DNA from: Nevskiales bacterium | GTDB taxonomy: Bacteria > Pseudomonadota > Gammaproteobacteria > Nevskiales > DATLYR01 | Direction of reading: 5' to 3' | NCBI GenBank assembly: GCA_035574475.1 | Contig: DATLYR010000084.1 | Coordinates: 1 to 37,061 of the forward strand | Length of the DNA: 37,061 bases | Part shown: piece after piece, positions 6,970 to 16,961 of the stretch | How the letters are laid out: each line of letters starts with the position of its first letter | Position numbering within the stretch: position 1 is the first letter of the stretch | Notes under the pieces: generated by a model | Databases searched by the model: none | What the model saw: only the letters and a program-made list of their open reading frames with translations | What the model was told of the DNA's origin: nothing | Position numbers and translations under genes: made by a program

Positions 6970-7932
6970 ATGCCGTACTACCTGCTGTCGAAGGGACACA
7001 CGCCCAAACACCTGGAAACCGTCGATCGGCTCCCGGAAAAAGGCTATCTGTGGCTGGACTTCACGCGTGATCGCACACACGGTTGGGCCGGGAAGATTCG
7101 CGAACTCACCGGCGTGGCGATCAAGGACACGCATGAGGTCGAGTGCCTCAACGCTGGCAACGGCTCGTTCTTCGACGGCACCCCGGATTACGACCTGCTG
7201 GTATTTCAGGGCCTGGGACCGGACGAGCGCAGCCTGCAGATCGACACGCGCACCACCGCCTTCATTCTGTTCGACCGCGCTCTGATCACGCTGCGCGCGA
7301 CAGATAACGTTTCGTTCGTCACGGTCATGGAGCGCTTCGAGGAGCAGCGGCACAAGTCACCGGATGATCCGCTCGGGCTGATGCTGCTGATCCTCGATAC
7401 GATGGTCGACCGCTACCTCGGCATTCGCGCGCGGCTCACCGAGCGCGTCGAGCGGCTCGAGAACGACCTGCTCAATCCTGACATCGCTTTCGACGACACC
7501 ACGGCCCTGCTCGCCCATCGCCGGCAGACGCGCAAGCTGGAGATCCTCTGCAACGACCAGCTGGAGGCGCTGGACAGCTGGCGGCGCGGCACGCGCCTGA
7601 CGCTATCGGCGCGGCAGGCGGCGCGGATCGTCGATCTGCGCGAGCACATCCGCCAGGTCCTGACGGACGTCGAGTCCCAGCAGCGCGACATCGAGGCCGC
7701 GGTGCAGCTGCACTATTCGATGGTCGCGCATCGCACCAACCGCATCGTCAAGACACTGACGCTGCTGTCGGCGATCTTCCTGCCGCTGACCTTCATCGTG
7801 GGCATTTACGGCATGAATTTCGACTACATGCCGGAGCTGCGCTGGCGTCACGGTTACTTCGCGGTACTGGGCAGCATGGGGGCGCTGGCCGGCGTGTTGC
7901 TGCTGGTGTTCAAGCGACGCGGCTATTTCTAG
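6970..7932 (+). CDS. CorA-family divalent cation channel (CorA/ZntB-like)
   Basis: A 320-residue member of the CorA superfamily of pentameric Mg2+, Co2+ or Zn2+ channels. There is an N-terminal cytoplasmic alpha/beta domain, a long helical stalk (about 110-250), then two membrane helices near 257-279 and 296-314. The signature Y-G-M-N-F is at 280-284, followed by a negatively charged loop with MPEL. The GMN motif and MPEL favour the CorA side of the family, while the N-terminal part looks more like ZntB, so ion preference is uncertain. The start lacks a strong Shine-Dalgarno. Its stop overlaps the stop of the next, convergent gene by 4 nt. Confidence 0.88.
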   Translation: MPYYLLSKGHTPKHLETVDRLPEKGYLWLDFTRDRTHGWAGKIRELTGVAIKDTHEVECLNAGNGSFFDGTPDYDLLVFQGLGPDERSLQIDTRTTAFILFDRALITLRATDNVSFVTVMERFEEQRHKSPDDPLGLMLLILDTMVDRYLGIRARLTERVERLENDLLNPDIAFDDTTALLAHRRQTRKLEILCNDQLEALDSWRRGTRLTLSARQAARIVDLREHIRQVLTDVESQQRDIEAAVQLHYSMVAHRTNRIVKTLTLLSAIFLPLTFIVGIYGMNFDYMPELRWRHGYFAVLGSMGALAGVLLLVFKRRGYF

Positions 7933-8969
7933 GGCCGGCGGCCCACTACGCTTTGCGAACGAAGACAGCTCTCGCGCACTTCCTGCAGCCGGGCATCGGC
8001 CCACAGCAGGCTGTCGGCAGTGAGCGATTCGATGCGCCAGTAAAGATACTCGTCGACGCGTGCCGAGCCCCCGAACAGCTCGCGCGACGGGATGTGCTGC
8101 AGGTTCAGCACGACCGTGTCGCCCTCCAGCCAGTAGCGGCCCTCGACCAGCACGTCGAGCTGATCGATCTGCTGGAAGGCGTCGCTGCGGCCATGCGTCA
8201 GCGAACGGTAGCTGCCGTCGGCCCGGAACTCGTTCTCCACCACGCGGCCGCTGGTCGCCTCGACGCATTGCCAGCGACCCACGATCAGTGCTTCCGGCGT
8301 GGTCGGCGTCTGCGCGGGCGCCGCCTCGCCCGTGATCTCGGTCGCGCCCGCCGCAGCCGACTCCTGTCGCTGTACCGGCGGGCTGGCAGCGGATGGCGTG
8401 GCAGCACGCTCCGGCCAGTGCAGGCGCAGCGCATAAGCCAGCGCACCGACCAGGATCGCGCCGCCCAGCACGAACAGAATCTGCAGACCACCGCGCAAGG
8501 CCTGTGCGGCCGGTGCTTTCCGTGCTATGGCCGCCGGCGACGCCGCGATGAAGGCTGGCGCACGGTCCTGCGCGGTGATGGCCTGGGTCACCGAGCCGAG
8601 CGTCGGACTGCGGCGCGGGGACGCTGCGGTTGCGGGGCCAGGCCTGCGCGCCGCAACCGGCTCCGGCACCGCCACGCCGGGAATCGACAGTTGCCGCGGC
8701 GGTGCGGCGGGTGGCTCGGGCGGTGGCGCCATCGGCGCGGACGGCGGCTGATCGCTGCGCAGCTCACAGTCGAGACCGGCGCGGGTCAGTGCGTCGACAT
8801 AGCGCGCGGCCAGCGCCGCGTCTTCGGTGGACTTGACCACGATCGGCTTGCCACGCAGGAACCACTCCACCTGCCGCGGCGTGGCCTTGAACAGGCGCTG
8901 CAGCTCGGCTTGTACCGTGGCGCGGTCGGCGCCCTTGAGTAATCGTCCGGTGAAGACGACCTGGTGCAT
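7929..8969 (-). CDS. Membrane-anchored protein of unknown function with C-terminal lipocalin-like domain
   Basis: 346 residues in three parts. Residues 1-70 are a small alpha/beta domain (HQVVFTGRLL ... RQVEWFLRGKP ... YVDALTRAGLDCEL) that recurs at the N-terminus of many proteobacterial membrane proteins. Then comes a Pro/Ala-rich linker and one membrane helix (LQILFVLGGAILVGALAYAL). The last 110 residues start with IVGRWQCVEA and ENEFRADGSY, a pattern typical of small lipocalin-like or META-type beta barrels. The start at 8969 is preferred because the longer reading would run into glpK. It lies 5 nt after the glpK stop, so the two are probably co-transcribed. The function is unknown. Confidence 0.7.
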   Translation of the reverse strand: MHQVVFTGRLLKGADRATVQAELQRLFKATPRQVEWFLRGKPIVVKSTEDAALAARYVDALTRAGLDCELRSDQPPSAPMAPPPEPPAAPPRQLSIPGVAVPEPVAARRPGPATAASPRRSPTLGSVTQAITAQDRAPAFIAASPAAIARKAPAAQALRGGLQILFVLGGAILVGALAYALRLHWPERAATPSAASPPVQRQESAAAGATEITGEAAPAQTPTTPEALIVGRWQCVEATSGRVVENEFRADGSYRSLTHGRSDAFQQIDQLDVLVEGRYWLEGDTVVLNLQHIPSRELFGGSARVDEYLYWRIESLTADSLLWADARLQEVRESCLRSQSVVGRRP

Positions 8970-8974
8970 CGGAC

Positions 8975-10480
<1,506 letters not shown>

Positions 10481-10589
10481 GTTTTCCTCCCGCGGTGAGC
10501 ATGTCGGGCGAATCCCGCGCGGTCAACCCGCGTCGCCGGAATTCGGCACCCTCAGGGCGGTCTTAGGGCTATACTCACACAGGAACCCC

Positions 10590-11414
10590 ATGCGGCGTGC
10601 CCTCTCCATCCTGGCTGCTCTGTGGCTGCTGCACGCCCTGCCCACGGCCGCCGCACCCAGGGCCGAGGCCTGGGCGCGCTGGGCCGCGCACGACGACTCC
10701 GCCACGCTGAGCCTGGATCATGGCGCCTGGGACGGCCTGCTCGAGCGTTATGTCGTCACCACCGCCGCCGACGGCATCCACCGCGTGCGCTATGCCGCCT
10801 TCACACCGGCGGACAAGGCGGCGCTCGCGGACTACCTGCAGCGCCTGCAGGCGGTGAGGATCAGCGCCTATCCGCGTGCGGAGCAGAAGGCCTACTGGAT
10901 CAACCTCTATAACGCGGCCACCCTGAAGCTGGTGCTGGACCACTACCCGGTCGTCAGCATCACCAGAATCAACATCTCGCCGGGTCTGTTCGCGCGCGGC
11001 CCCTGGGGCAAGAAGCTGCTCACGGTGGAGGGCGAGGCGGTCTCGCTGGACGACATCGAGCACCGCATCCTGCGGCCGCTGTGGCAGGACCCGCTGGTGC
11101 ATTACGGCGTCAACTGCGCCTCGCTGGGCTGCCCGAACCTGGCCGCGGAGGCCTACACCGCGCAGAACACCACGCGGCTGCTGGAGTCGGGCGCGCGCGC
11201 CTACGTCAACCACCCCCGCGGCGTACGCGTGGCCGATGGCCGGCTGTGGGTCTCGAGCATTTACGTCTGGTTCATGTCCGATTTCGGCGGCAGCGACGCG
11301 GGCGTGGTCATGCACCTGCGCCGCTGGGCCGATCCGGCCCTGGCCGCTCGGCTCCGGGATCTGCGGCGCATCGACGGACATGATTACGACTGGGCGCTGA
11401 ACGAGGCACAATAG
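10590..11414 (+). CDS. DUF547 domain-containing exported protein
   Basis: 274 residues with a signal peptide (hydrophobic 4-20, likely cleavage near Ala22). The DUF547 domain shows the conserved YWINLYNAATL segment and the NCASLGCPNL motif with two cysteines. Members are common in proteobacteria and plants, but the reaction is unknown; a thiol-based or peptidase-like fold has been proposed. AGGAA lies 5 nt before ATG 10590. A TATACT box at 10570-10575 could be its -10 element. A BamE-like gene follows 24 nt downstream and is probably co-transcribed. Confidence 0.82.
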   Translation: MRRALSILAALWLLHALPTAAAPRAEAWARWAAHDDSATLSLDHGAWDGLLERYVVTTAADGIHRVRYAAFTPADKAALADYLQRLQAVRISAYPRAEQKAYWINLYNAATLKLVLDHYPVVSITRINISPGLFARGPWGKKLLTVEGEAVSLDDIEHRILRPLWQDPLVHYGVNCASLGCPNLAAEAYTAQNTTRLLESGARAYVNHPRGVRVADGRLWVSSIYVWFMSDFGGSDAGVVMHLRRWADPALAARLRDLRRIDGHDYDWALNEAQ

Positions 11415-11438
11415 TGCCCGTGCCACGGGAGGCTACAC

Positions 11439-11885
11439 ATGCATAGCGTTCGTCTCTGGCTGGCGGCCGTTGGCGCCGCCGGCATCCTGGCCGCAGGCGG
11501 CGCGCATGCTGCGGACAGCAAGACGCCTGAACAGGCCGAGCTGGAAGCGCTGCGCGCGGAAGTGCAGCGCCTGCGCGCAGAAAAAACGGCAGCGCCTTGC
11601 CTGAATACGGCCAGCACGCAACCGCCACCGGCCGGTGGCAGCCCCGGCGGCACGCCCAAGTACCTGCTGAAGGCGCGCTGGGACCGCCTCGAGAGTGGCA
11701 TGGAAAAGGACGAAGTGCGCGCGCTCTTGGGGCGACCCAGCACCATCACCCGATCGGCCGCCGGCCAGGTGGAGATCTGGGGCTACGGCGAGCCGCAGGG
11801 CAATCGCTATGGCGTCGGCACGGTGTATTTCGACGACGACGAGGAACTGACCACCTGGATCTCGCCGACCTTCAAGGTGGACTGA
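11439..11885 (+). CDS. Exported protein with coiled coil and BamE (SmpA/OmlA)-like domain
   Basis: 148 residues: signal peptide to about Ala25, a short heptad-patterned helix (EQAELEALRAEVQRLRAEK), a Pro/Gly linker, then a domain WDRLESGMEKDEVRALLGRP. This last pattern is the helix-turn typical of BamE/SmpA-like repeats, where xxGMxxxEVxxLLGxP is diagnostic. There is no lipobox, so it is likely soluble in the periplasm rather than the Bam lipoprotein itself. GGGAGG precedes the ATG. Partner and role are unknown. Confidence 0.72.
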   Translation: MHSVRLWLAAVGAAGILAAGGAHAADSKTPEQAELEALRAEVQRLRAEKTAAPCLNTASTQPPPAGGSPGGTPKYLLKARWDRLESGMEKDEVRALLGRPSTITRSAAGQVEIWGYGEPQGNRYGVGTVYFDDDEELTTWISPTFKVD

Positions 11886-11914
11886 GAACACCCAGATCAC
11901 ACCCCGTTGCATTG

Positions 11915-11934
11915 CCGAGCAGCCCCCTGCTCGG
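11915..11934. terminator. Hairpin after BamE-like gene, possible terminator
   Basis: A perfect 8-bp stem, CCGAGCAG-CCCC-CTGCTCGG, 30 nt past the stop at 11885 and extendable by G-T pairs. No T-tract follows, so it may be a factor-dependent terminator or an mRNA-stabilising hairpin. The rest of the 161-bp gap up to 12047 shows nothing certain. Confidence 0.4.
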
Positions 11935-12046
11935 TGCCATCGGGCCGTCATAGCGGAACCGATCGGCTCTCTGCATCCCGATCCGGCGGCCGTGCGTATC
12001 AGCATGGTCGTTGCAACGCGCCCGAAACCAATTCTCGGGATACGGT

Positions 12047-12841
12047 ATGAGCCCCCTGATCGTCTCGGCAGTGCATCTTGCGATCGCCGCCACCGCCCTC
12101 ACGGCGGTATGGCTGCTGCAGCTGCGCACGCGCAATGCGGGCATCGTGGATGCGGTCTGGCCGCTCGTCATCGCTGCCGGAGCCCTGCTGTATGCCACGG
12201 CCGGCGACGGCGACGTCGTCATCCGGTTGACGCTGGCACTGCTGTCACTGGCCTGGGCACTGCGTCTGAGCGGGTACCTCGCCCTGCGCAACCGTGGACC
12301 GGTCGAAGAGCGCCGTTACGCAGAGCTGCGCCGCAAGTGGGGCGAGAGCGCCGACCGCAAGATGCTGCTGTTCTTCCTGTTCCAGGCCGCCGTCGCCTGG
12401 CTGTTGGCGCTCACGTACCTGCCGATCGCCTACCGCACGCAAATGCCCCCCGACGCCGCTTGGATGGCCGGCATCCTGCTGTGCCTCGTGGGCATCCTGG
12501 GGGAAGGCATCGCGGACCATCAGCTGCGCGCCTTCAAGCGCGACCCCCGCAACCGTCAGCGCGTCTGCGACCAGGGGTTATGGCGCTATTCGCGGCACCC
12601 CAACTACTTTTTCGAATGCCTGCACTGGGCCGGCTTTCCGTTGCTGGCGCTCCAGGCGGACTGGGCGGTGTTGTCCTTGATCGGGCCCGTGCTGATCACT
12701 GTGTTGCTGCTCAAGCTCAGTGGTATCCCGACCATCGAGGCACGCCAGGCCGTCCTGCATCGGCCGGGCTACGAAGATTATGTGAGGCGTACCAGCGCCT
12801 TCGTTCCCTGGCCACCCAGAAAGAATACGTCTTCCCAATGA
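12047..12841 (+). CDS. DUF1295-family integral membrane protein (steroid 5-alpha-reductase/ICMT-like)
   Basis: 264 residues, mostly hydrophobic, with about six to seven membrane helices. The C-terminal catalytic-type region LWRYSRHPNYFFE is diagnostic for DUF1295, part of the steroid-5-alpha-reductase and isoprenylcysteine methyltransferase fold group. Relatives reduce or methylate lipid substrates; the bacterial reaction is unproven. The start at 12047 follows GGGATACGGT. Its TGA overlaps the next ATG (ATGA), the first of several couplings in a four-gene operon ending at 15618. The operon content points to modification of a membrane lipid or fatty acid. Confidence 0.85.
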   Translation: MSPLIVSAVHLAIAATALTAVWLLQLRTRNAGIVDAVWPLVIAAGALLYATAGDGDVVIRLTLALLSLAWALRLSGYLALRNRGPVEERRYAELRRKWGESADRKMLLFFLFQAAVAWLLALTYLPIAYRTQMPPDAAWMAGILLCLVGILGEGIADHQLRAFKRDPRNRQRVCDQGLWRYSRHPNYFFECLHWAGFPLLALQADWAVLSLIGPVLITVLLLKLSGIPTIEARQAVLHRPGYEDYVRRTSAFVPWPPRKNTSSQ

Positions 12842-13560
12842 TCAACGCGCTCACGATCGGTCTGTGCGTGATGCTGGCCGCGAGCGCCGTTGCCGCATCC
12901 GAACCCGTGCTGCCGGAAACACGCGAGTTGACAGGGCATGCCTACGATCGGAGAACAGGGGTGTTGCTGTACAGTGAACACCACTACCAGCGCTTTCGGG
13001 ATGGCAAAACGATCGAACACCGCGTCGATTATCGGACACCCGACGGCACACGATTCGCCACCAAGACACTCGACTACAGCCAACACCCTTACGCTCCCGC
13101 GTTTCGAACCCTCGACCTGCGCGATGGTTATGTGGAAGGGGCGGACCACACTGCCGAGGGTTACTGGCTCTTCAACGGTCCGGAAGCCTCGCCGACGCGC
13201 GTCCTGGTGCGGCGCAGCGACGATCTGGTTTCGGACTCGGGATTTGATGCCTACGTCAGGGACCATCTGCCGGCACTGATCGAGGGCCAAACACTTTCAT
13301 TCCGTCTGGCAGTGGCCGGACGGCTGGCGGACTACGCCTTCAAGGCACGCGCCCTCGAACGCGAACGGCCGTTAGGCCGCGAGACGCTGACCATCCGCGT
13401 CACGCCGGATTCGCTGCTGCGTTTCGTGGTGGACCCGATCGACGTCACTTACCACATCGAGAGCCGGCAGCTGTTGCGCTACGTCGGCATCAGCAATCTG
13501 CGTTCACCTTCGGGAGAGCGATATGACACGCGCATTGACTTTGACCCGCCAGCCCCCTGA
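12838..13560 (+). CDS. Exported protein of unknown function
   Basis: 240 residues with a signal peptide (hydrophobic 5-19, likely cut after AVAA or ASA). The rest is predicted beta-rich, with alternating charged and hydrophobic stretches (GVLLYSEHHYQRF, IEHRVDYRTPDG, DVTYHIESRQLLRYVGI). I do not recognise the family. The repeating strand pattern and the position in a lipid-modifying operon would suit a periplasmic lipid-binding or outer-membrane-associated role, but this is inference only. It overlaps its upstream neighbour by 4 nt and its downstream neighbour by 38 nt. Confidence 0.75.
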   Translation: MINALTIGLCVMLAASAVAASEPVLPETRELTGHAYDRRTGVLLYSEHHYQRFRDGKTIEHRVDYRTPDGTRFATKTLDYSQHPYAPAFRTLDLRDGYVEGADHTAEGYWLFNGPEASPTRVLVRRSDDLVSDSGFDAYVRDHLPALIEGQTLSFRLAVAGRLADYAFKARALERERPLGRETLTIRVTPDSLLRFVVDPIDVTYHIESRQLLRYVGISNLRSPSGERYDTRIDFDPPAP

Positions 13561-14662
13561 GCCGCTCAGCGCTCCGGAGCCGGACTCCGCACGGCCAGTC
13601 CGTGACAGTTTCCTGATTCGTCTGTGCGAGCGGGGTTGGATACCGGATCCACTCTTGCGCCTGGGCTGCCGCTGGCTGTGCCGCTCGCGGCTGGCGATGG
13701 AGCGCGCCGGCGATGTCACGGCCCGACAGCGGGCGCGTGTTCGCGCCTGGCACGCCGGCCCGATCGCGGTCAATACCCGGCAGGCCAACGAGCAGCACTA
13801 CGAGGTGCCGCCCGGGTTCTTCGAGGCCGTGCTGGGGCCGCACCTCAAGTACAGCTGTGCGGTCTGGCCCCGGCCAGAAGCCTCGCTCGCGCAGGCCGAA
13901 GTCCATACCCTCGCGCTGACGGCGGAGCGTGCTCGGCTGGCCGATGGGCAGCGTATCCTGGAACTGGGCTGCGGCTGGGGCTCGCTGAGTCTGTGGATGG
14001 CGGCCCGTTTCCCACGGTCCCGAATCGTGGCCGTATCCAACTCCCAGTCACAGCGCGAGTGGATCCAGGCGCAGGCACGGGGTCGCGGCCTGTCCAACCT
14101 GGAGGTGGTGACCGCCGACATCAATCACTTCGAAACAGCGGAGCGATTCGATCGTGTCGTCTCGGTCGAAATGTTCGAGCACGTCCGCAACCACGCCGAG
14201 CTGTTGCGACGCATCCAGCGTTGGCTACTGCCCGACGGCCTGTTCTTCGTACACGTCTTCTGCCATCGCCAGCTGACCTACCCGTTCGAGGCCACCGGCA
14301 GCAGTGACTGGATGGCCCGACATTTCTTCTCGGGCGGCGTGATGCCGAGCTTCGATCTGCTGCCCTCCAGCGCGGACGGGCTCGTGCTGCTGCGGCGCTG
14401 GTGGATAGACGGTACGCACTATGCCCGCACCAGCGATGCCTGGCTCGCCCGGCTGGATGCCAACCGCAGCGTCGTGCAGTCGCTGTTCGAGCGCAAACTG
14501 TCCGCGGCGCAGGCAAAGCTCGCCGTGCAGCGCTGGCGCATGTTCTTCATCGCGGTATCAGAGCTGTTCGGCTATCGCCGGGGCCGCGAGTGGGGCGTGG
14601 GTCACTATCTGTTCGCGGCTCCGCTCGTATCCGCGCATGCTGCGGACGGCGCAGGCGCGTGA
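13523..14662 (+). CDS. SAM-dependent methyltransferase, cyclopropane-fatty-acid synthase/coclaurine N-methyltransferase family
   Basis: A 379-residue class I methyltransferase related to CFA synthase. SAM motif I ILELGCGWG is at 145-153, preceded by the family hallmark EQHYEVP and LGPHLKYSCAVW. The later EMFEH, HVFCHR, WMARHFFSGG and MPSFDLL segments are those of the CFA-like/coclaurine-N-methyltransferase subgroup rather than of classical Cfa. The product could be a methylated or cyclopropanated lipid, or an N-methylated small molecule. ATG 13523 has GGGAGAG upstream and lies 38 nt inside the previous gene. Its stop shares one base with the next start (TGATG). Both overlaps indicate strict co-translation. 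Confidence 0.85.
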   Translation: MTRALTLTRQPPEPLSAPEPDSARPVRDSFLIRLCERGWIPDPLLRLGCRWLCRSRLAMERAGDVTARQRARVRAWHAGPIAVNTRQANEQHYEVPPGFFEAVLGPHLKYSCAVWPRPEASLAQAEVHTLALTAERARLADGQRILELGCGWGSLSLWMAARFPRSRIVAVSNSQSQREWIQAQARGRGLSNLEVVTADINHFETAERFDRVVSVEMFEHVRNHAELLRRIQRWLLPDGLFFVHVFCHRQLTYPFEATGSSDWMARHFFSGGVMPSFDLLPSSADGLVLLRRWWIDGTHYARTSDAWLARLDANRSVVQSLFERKLSAAQAKLAVQRWRMFFIAVSELFGYRRGREWGVGHYLFAAPLVSAHAADGAGA

Positions 14663-15618
14663 TGCACGACATGCGTCACAAGGCGTTTGCCCGCCACGCG
14701 GGCTGCCTGGCGCTGCTGTTGGCCATCCTGCTCTGCGCCTGCGGCAGCGTTCACCTCGGGCGTCCGGAGGGCCCGGCGCGTGCGGCACCGTCCAGGCCCG
14801 TCGCGTATACCGTCATTCGGGATATTGTCGTCAGTCCGCCCGGATGGCCGCAGACACTGCTCGCAGACCTTTACCGTCCGGACGGGCAAGGTCCGTTCCC
14901 GGGCATCGTGCTGGTGCATGGCGGTGGCTGGAAGCGCGGCGACCGCGGGCAGGTGGAAAAGCATGCCAAGCGGCTCGCTGCCGATGGCTACCTGGTGCTC
15001 AACACCACGTATCGGCTGGTCCCCCGTGCGATATTCCCCGCACAACTGCAGGATGTTCAGCAGGCCGTGCTGTGGATGCGACGCTCGGGACCGCAGTACG
15101 GTGTCGATCCCGCGCGCATCGGCGGGTTCGGTTACTCGGCGGGCGCTCACCTGATCTCGCTCGCTGCAGCGGTCGCAGGCGATCGCGAGTGGGGCGCCGA
15201 GGGCACGGAGTTGCAAGCCATCGTCGCCGGTGGCAATCCCTCAGACCTGAGCCGGTACGAAGGCGGCAAGCTGGTACCCGCCTTCCTCGGCACCACTCAA
15301 AAAGAAAATCCGGAGTTGTTTCGCGCTGCGTCGCCCCTGACCCATGTCCGCCCTGGGCACCCACCGGTGTTCCAGTACCACGGCACGCTCGATGAGCTCG
15401 TGCCGATCGAACAGGCTTACGGCTACAAAGCCGCTCTGGACCGGGCCGGGGTTGCGAACGAGCTTTTCATCCTGCGCGGCCATGGCCACATCTCGGCCTT
15501 CTTTGCCGATGGCGATGCGATCGAGGCTGCGCTGGCGTTTCTCGACCGCTACCTGCGTCACGCCCAAACCCGCAAACCGCAGCCCGGCGTCAGGTCGGCA
15601 AAGGCGGCGGCGCGGTAA
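14662..15618 (+). CDS. Alpha/beta hydrolase, HSL-type, putative lipoprotein
   Basis: 318 residues. A hydrophobic segment at 15-26 ends in L-L-C-A-C27-G, a possible though atypical lipobox. The hydrolase domain has the HGGG oxyanion motif at 86-89, nucleophile elbow G-Y-S-A-G at 157-161 (Ser159), an Asp in HGTLDELVP and a His in GHGHIS. This pattern is that of hormone-sensitive-lipase-like esterases. It is last in the DUF1295/methyltransferase operon, so a lipid ester substrate is plausible. Its 3' end overlaps the convergent anti-sigma gene by 29 nt. Confidence 0.83.
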   Translation: MHDMRHKAFARHAGCLALLLAILLCACGSVHLGRPEGPARAAPSRPVAYTVIRDIVVSPPGWPQTLLADLYRPDGQGPFPGIVLVHGGGWKRGDRGQVEKHAKRLAADGYLVLNTTYRLVPRAIFPAQLQDVQQAVLWMRRSGPQYGVDPARIGGFGYSAGAHLISLAAAVAGDREWGAEGTELQAIVAGGNPSDLSRYEGGKLVPAFLGTTQKENPELFRAASPLTHVRPGHPPVFQYHGTLDELVPIEQAYGYKAALDRAGVANELFILRGHGHISAFFADGDAIEAALAFLDRYLRHAQTRKPQPGVRSAKAAAR

Positions 15619-16288
15619 ACAGCACCGGCCCGGTCGGCGCCCCGGTCGGCGATCCGCCGGCCGGCTCCAGGCTGACCGCCAGCGCCGCCGCGCGCGCCAA
15701 CCGGGCGGCCAACTCCGGTTTCAGCGGGGTCACCGTTTCGCCCGTCTGCGGCAGCACACCGAGCGAGATCGGCGCGGCCTCGTCCTTGACCAGCAGCCAC
15801 AGCTCCAGGTCGCGCCCGGCCGGCACAGGATAGGCAGCACCGGCGGTGCGGCAGCGCAGCTCGCCGCGTTCGAGATCCGCCTGCACCACCCACAGCGCCT
15901 GGCTGTCCTTGGCCTGCACGATGCCGACGTAGTCCGGCTCGCCCGGCGCCGGCAGCTGACGCAGCAGGATGCCCATCGCAAGCGCGGCCAGCGAGGCTAC
16001 CAGCGCCACGCCCTGCCAGAAGCCGACCCGATCCCACAGCGCCGGCCGCGGCGCGGTGGGCGCTTGCGTCAGACGCTCGATGCGCCGCCACAGCTCGGCT
16101 GGCGGGATCTGCGGCGCCAGCTTCAGGCCCAGCGCCGCCAGCCGCGTCTCCCAATAGGTCTGTTCGCGCGCCAACGCGGGGATCCTCGCGCGCAGGCGTT
16201 CGAAACGCCGGCGTGCGCGGCCGCGCAGCGTGCCGAGCACGTACTCGGCCGCGAGCAGGGTCTGCAGTTCGGGACTGGCGTACTTCAT
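15590..16288 (-). CDS. Anti-sigma factor, RskA-like
   Basis: 232 residues: an N-terminal cytoplasmic helical anti-sigma domain (ASPELQTLLAAEYVLGTL), one membrane helix at about 91-109, and a periplasmic beta-rich domain of the RskA type (LWVVQADLE, DLELWLLVKDE, PLKPELAARLA). It should hold the partner ECF sigma factor inactive until a signal triggers release. ATG 16288 overlaps the sigma stop by 4 nt (ATGA), the usual layout. No cupin-type histidine cluster like that of ChrR is seen. The stop lies inside the 3' end of the convergent hydrolase gene. Confidence 0.85.
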   Translation of the reverse strand: MKYASPELQTLLAAEYVLGTLRGRARRRFERLRARIPALAREQTYWETRLAALGLKLAPQIPPAELWRRIERLTQAPTAPRPALWDRVGFWQGVALVASLAALAMGILLRQLPAPGEPDYVGIVQAKDSQALWVVQADLERGELRCRTAGAAYPVPAGRDLELWLLVKDEAAPISLGVLPQTGETVTPLKPELAARLARAAALAVSLEPAGGSPTGAPTGPVLFTAPPPLPT

Positions 16289-16854
16289 GGCGATTCCAGA
16301 CACTCGCGCAGGCGCTGCAGGCCGCGCCGCACCCAGCTCTTCACCGTGCCCAGCGGCTTGTCGAGGCGTCGCGCCAGCTCTTCATGCGTGTAGCCCTCGT
16401 AATAGGCCAGCAGCACACTGCGGCGCTGCTGGTCCTGCAAGGTTTCCAGACACTCGTTCAAGGCCGCCAGCGACTCGCCGGCGAGGCTGGCGTGCAAGGG
16501 ATCGGCTGAGGCTTCACCCGCCTCTGCCCGAAGCGTATCCAGATCGACGCCATCGTCGTCGTCCAGCGAAACCTCGGGCCGCTGGCGCCGGATCAGGTCC
16601 AGCGCGCGGTAGCGCGCGATGCTCATCAGCCAGGTCAGCGGTGCGCCGCGCGCCGGGGCATAGGTGTCCGCTTTCTGCCAGATGCGCACGAAACAGTCCT
16701 GCAAGGCCTCCTCGGCCAGATCCCGGCGTCTGAGCATACGCAGCAGCAGCGCGAAAAGATGCGGCGCGGCGGCGCGGTACAACGCCTGGAACGCCGCGCG
16801 GTCGCCGCGGGCGGTGGCATGGAGCCAGTGTGCGAGCAGTTCCGGATCGGCCAT
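16285..16854 (-). CDS. ECF RNA polymerase sigma factor (SigK-like)
   Basis: A 189-residue two-domain sigma factor. Region 2 is at about 20-90 (LAEEALQDCFVRIWQKADTY, then LMSIARYRALDLIRR) and region 4 at about 130-185, with the helix-turn-helix YTHEELARRLDKPLGTVKSWVRRG. An acidic linker (DDDDGVD) separates them. It is the first gene of a sigma/anti-sigma pair. It is divergent from the arsenosugar operon with a 107-bp shared region and convergent, through its anti-sigma gene, with the lipid-modifying operon. Either neighbour could be its target; I could not identify a matching promoter. Confidence 0.92.
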   Translation of the reverse strand: MADPELLAHWLHATARGDRAAFQALYRAAAPHLFALLLRMLRRRDLAEEALQDCFVRIWQKADTYAPARGAPLTWLMSIARYRALDLIRRQRPEVSLDDDDGVDLDTLRAEAGEASADPLHASLAGESLAALNECLETLQDQQRRSVLLAYYEGYTHEELARRLDKPLGTVKSWVRRGLQRLRECLESP

Positions 16855-16961
16855 GGGCCTAAAGCATACTGAACAAACGGCCGCTTGCGGCGGCTGTGCC
16901 GAGCTGTGGCCGGAATGCTAGGCTGAATCCATCCGCCAGCCGCCTGCGTACGAGCCAAACC

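Noticed and set aside
4342-7353. 1003-residue open frame on the minus strand, antisense to mdh, dacB and the CorA-like gene
   Set aside because: It mirrors three well-supported plus-strand genes; high GC keeps the antisense frame open, and its translation is low-complexity His/Arg/Val-rich with no domain.
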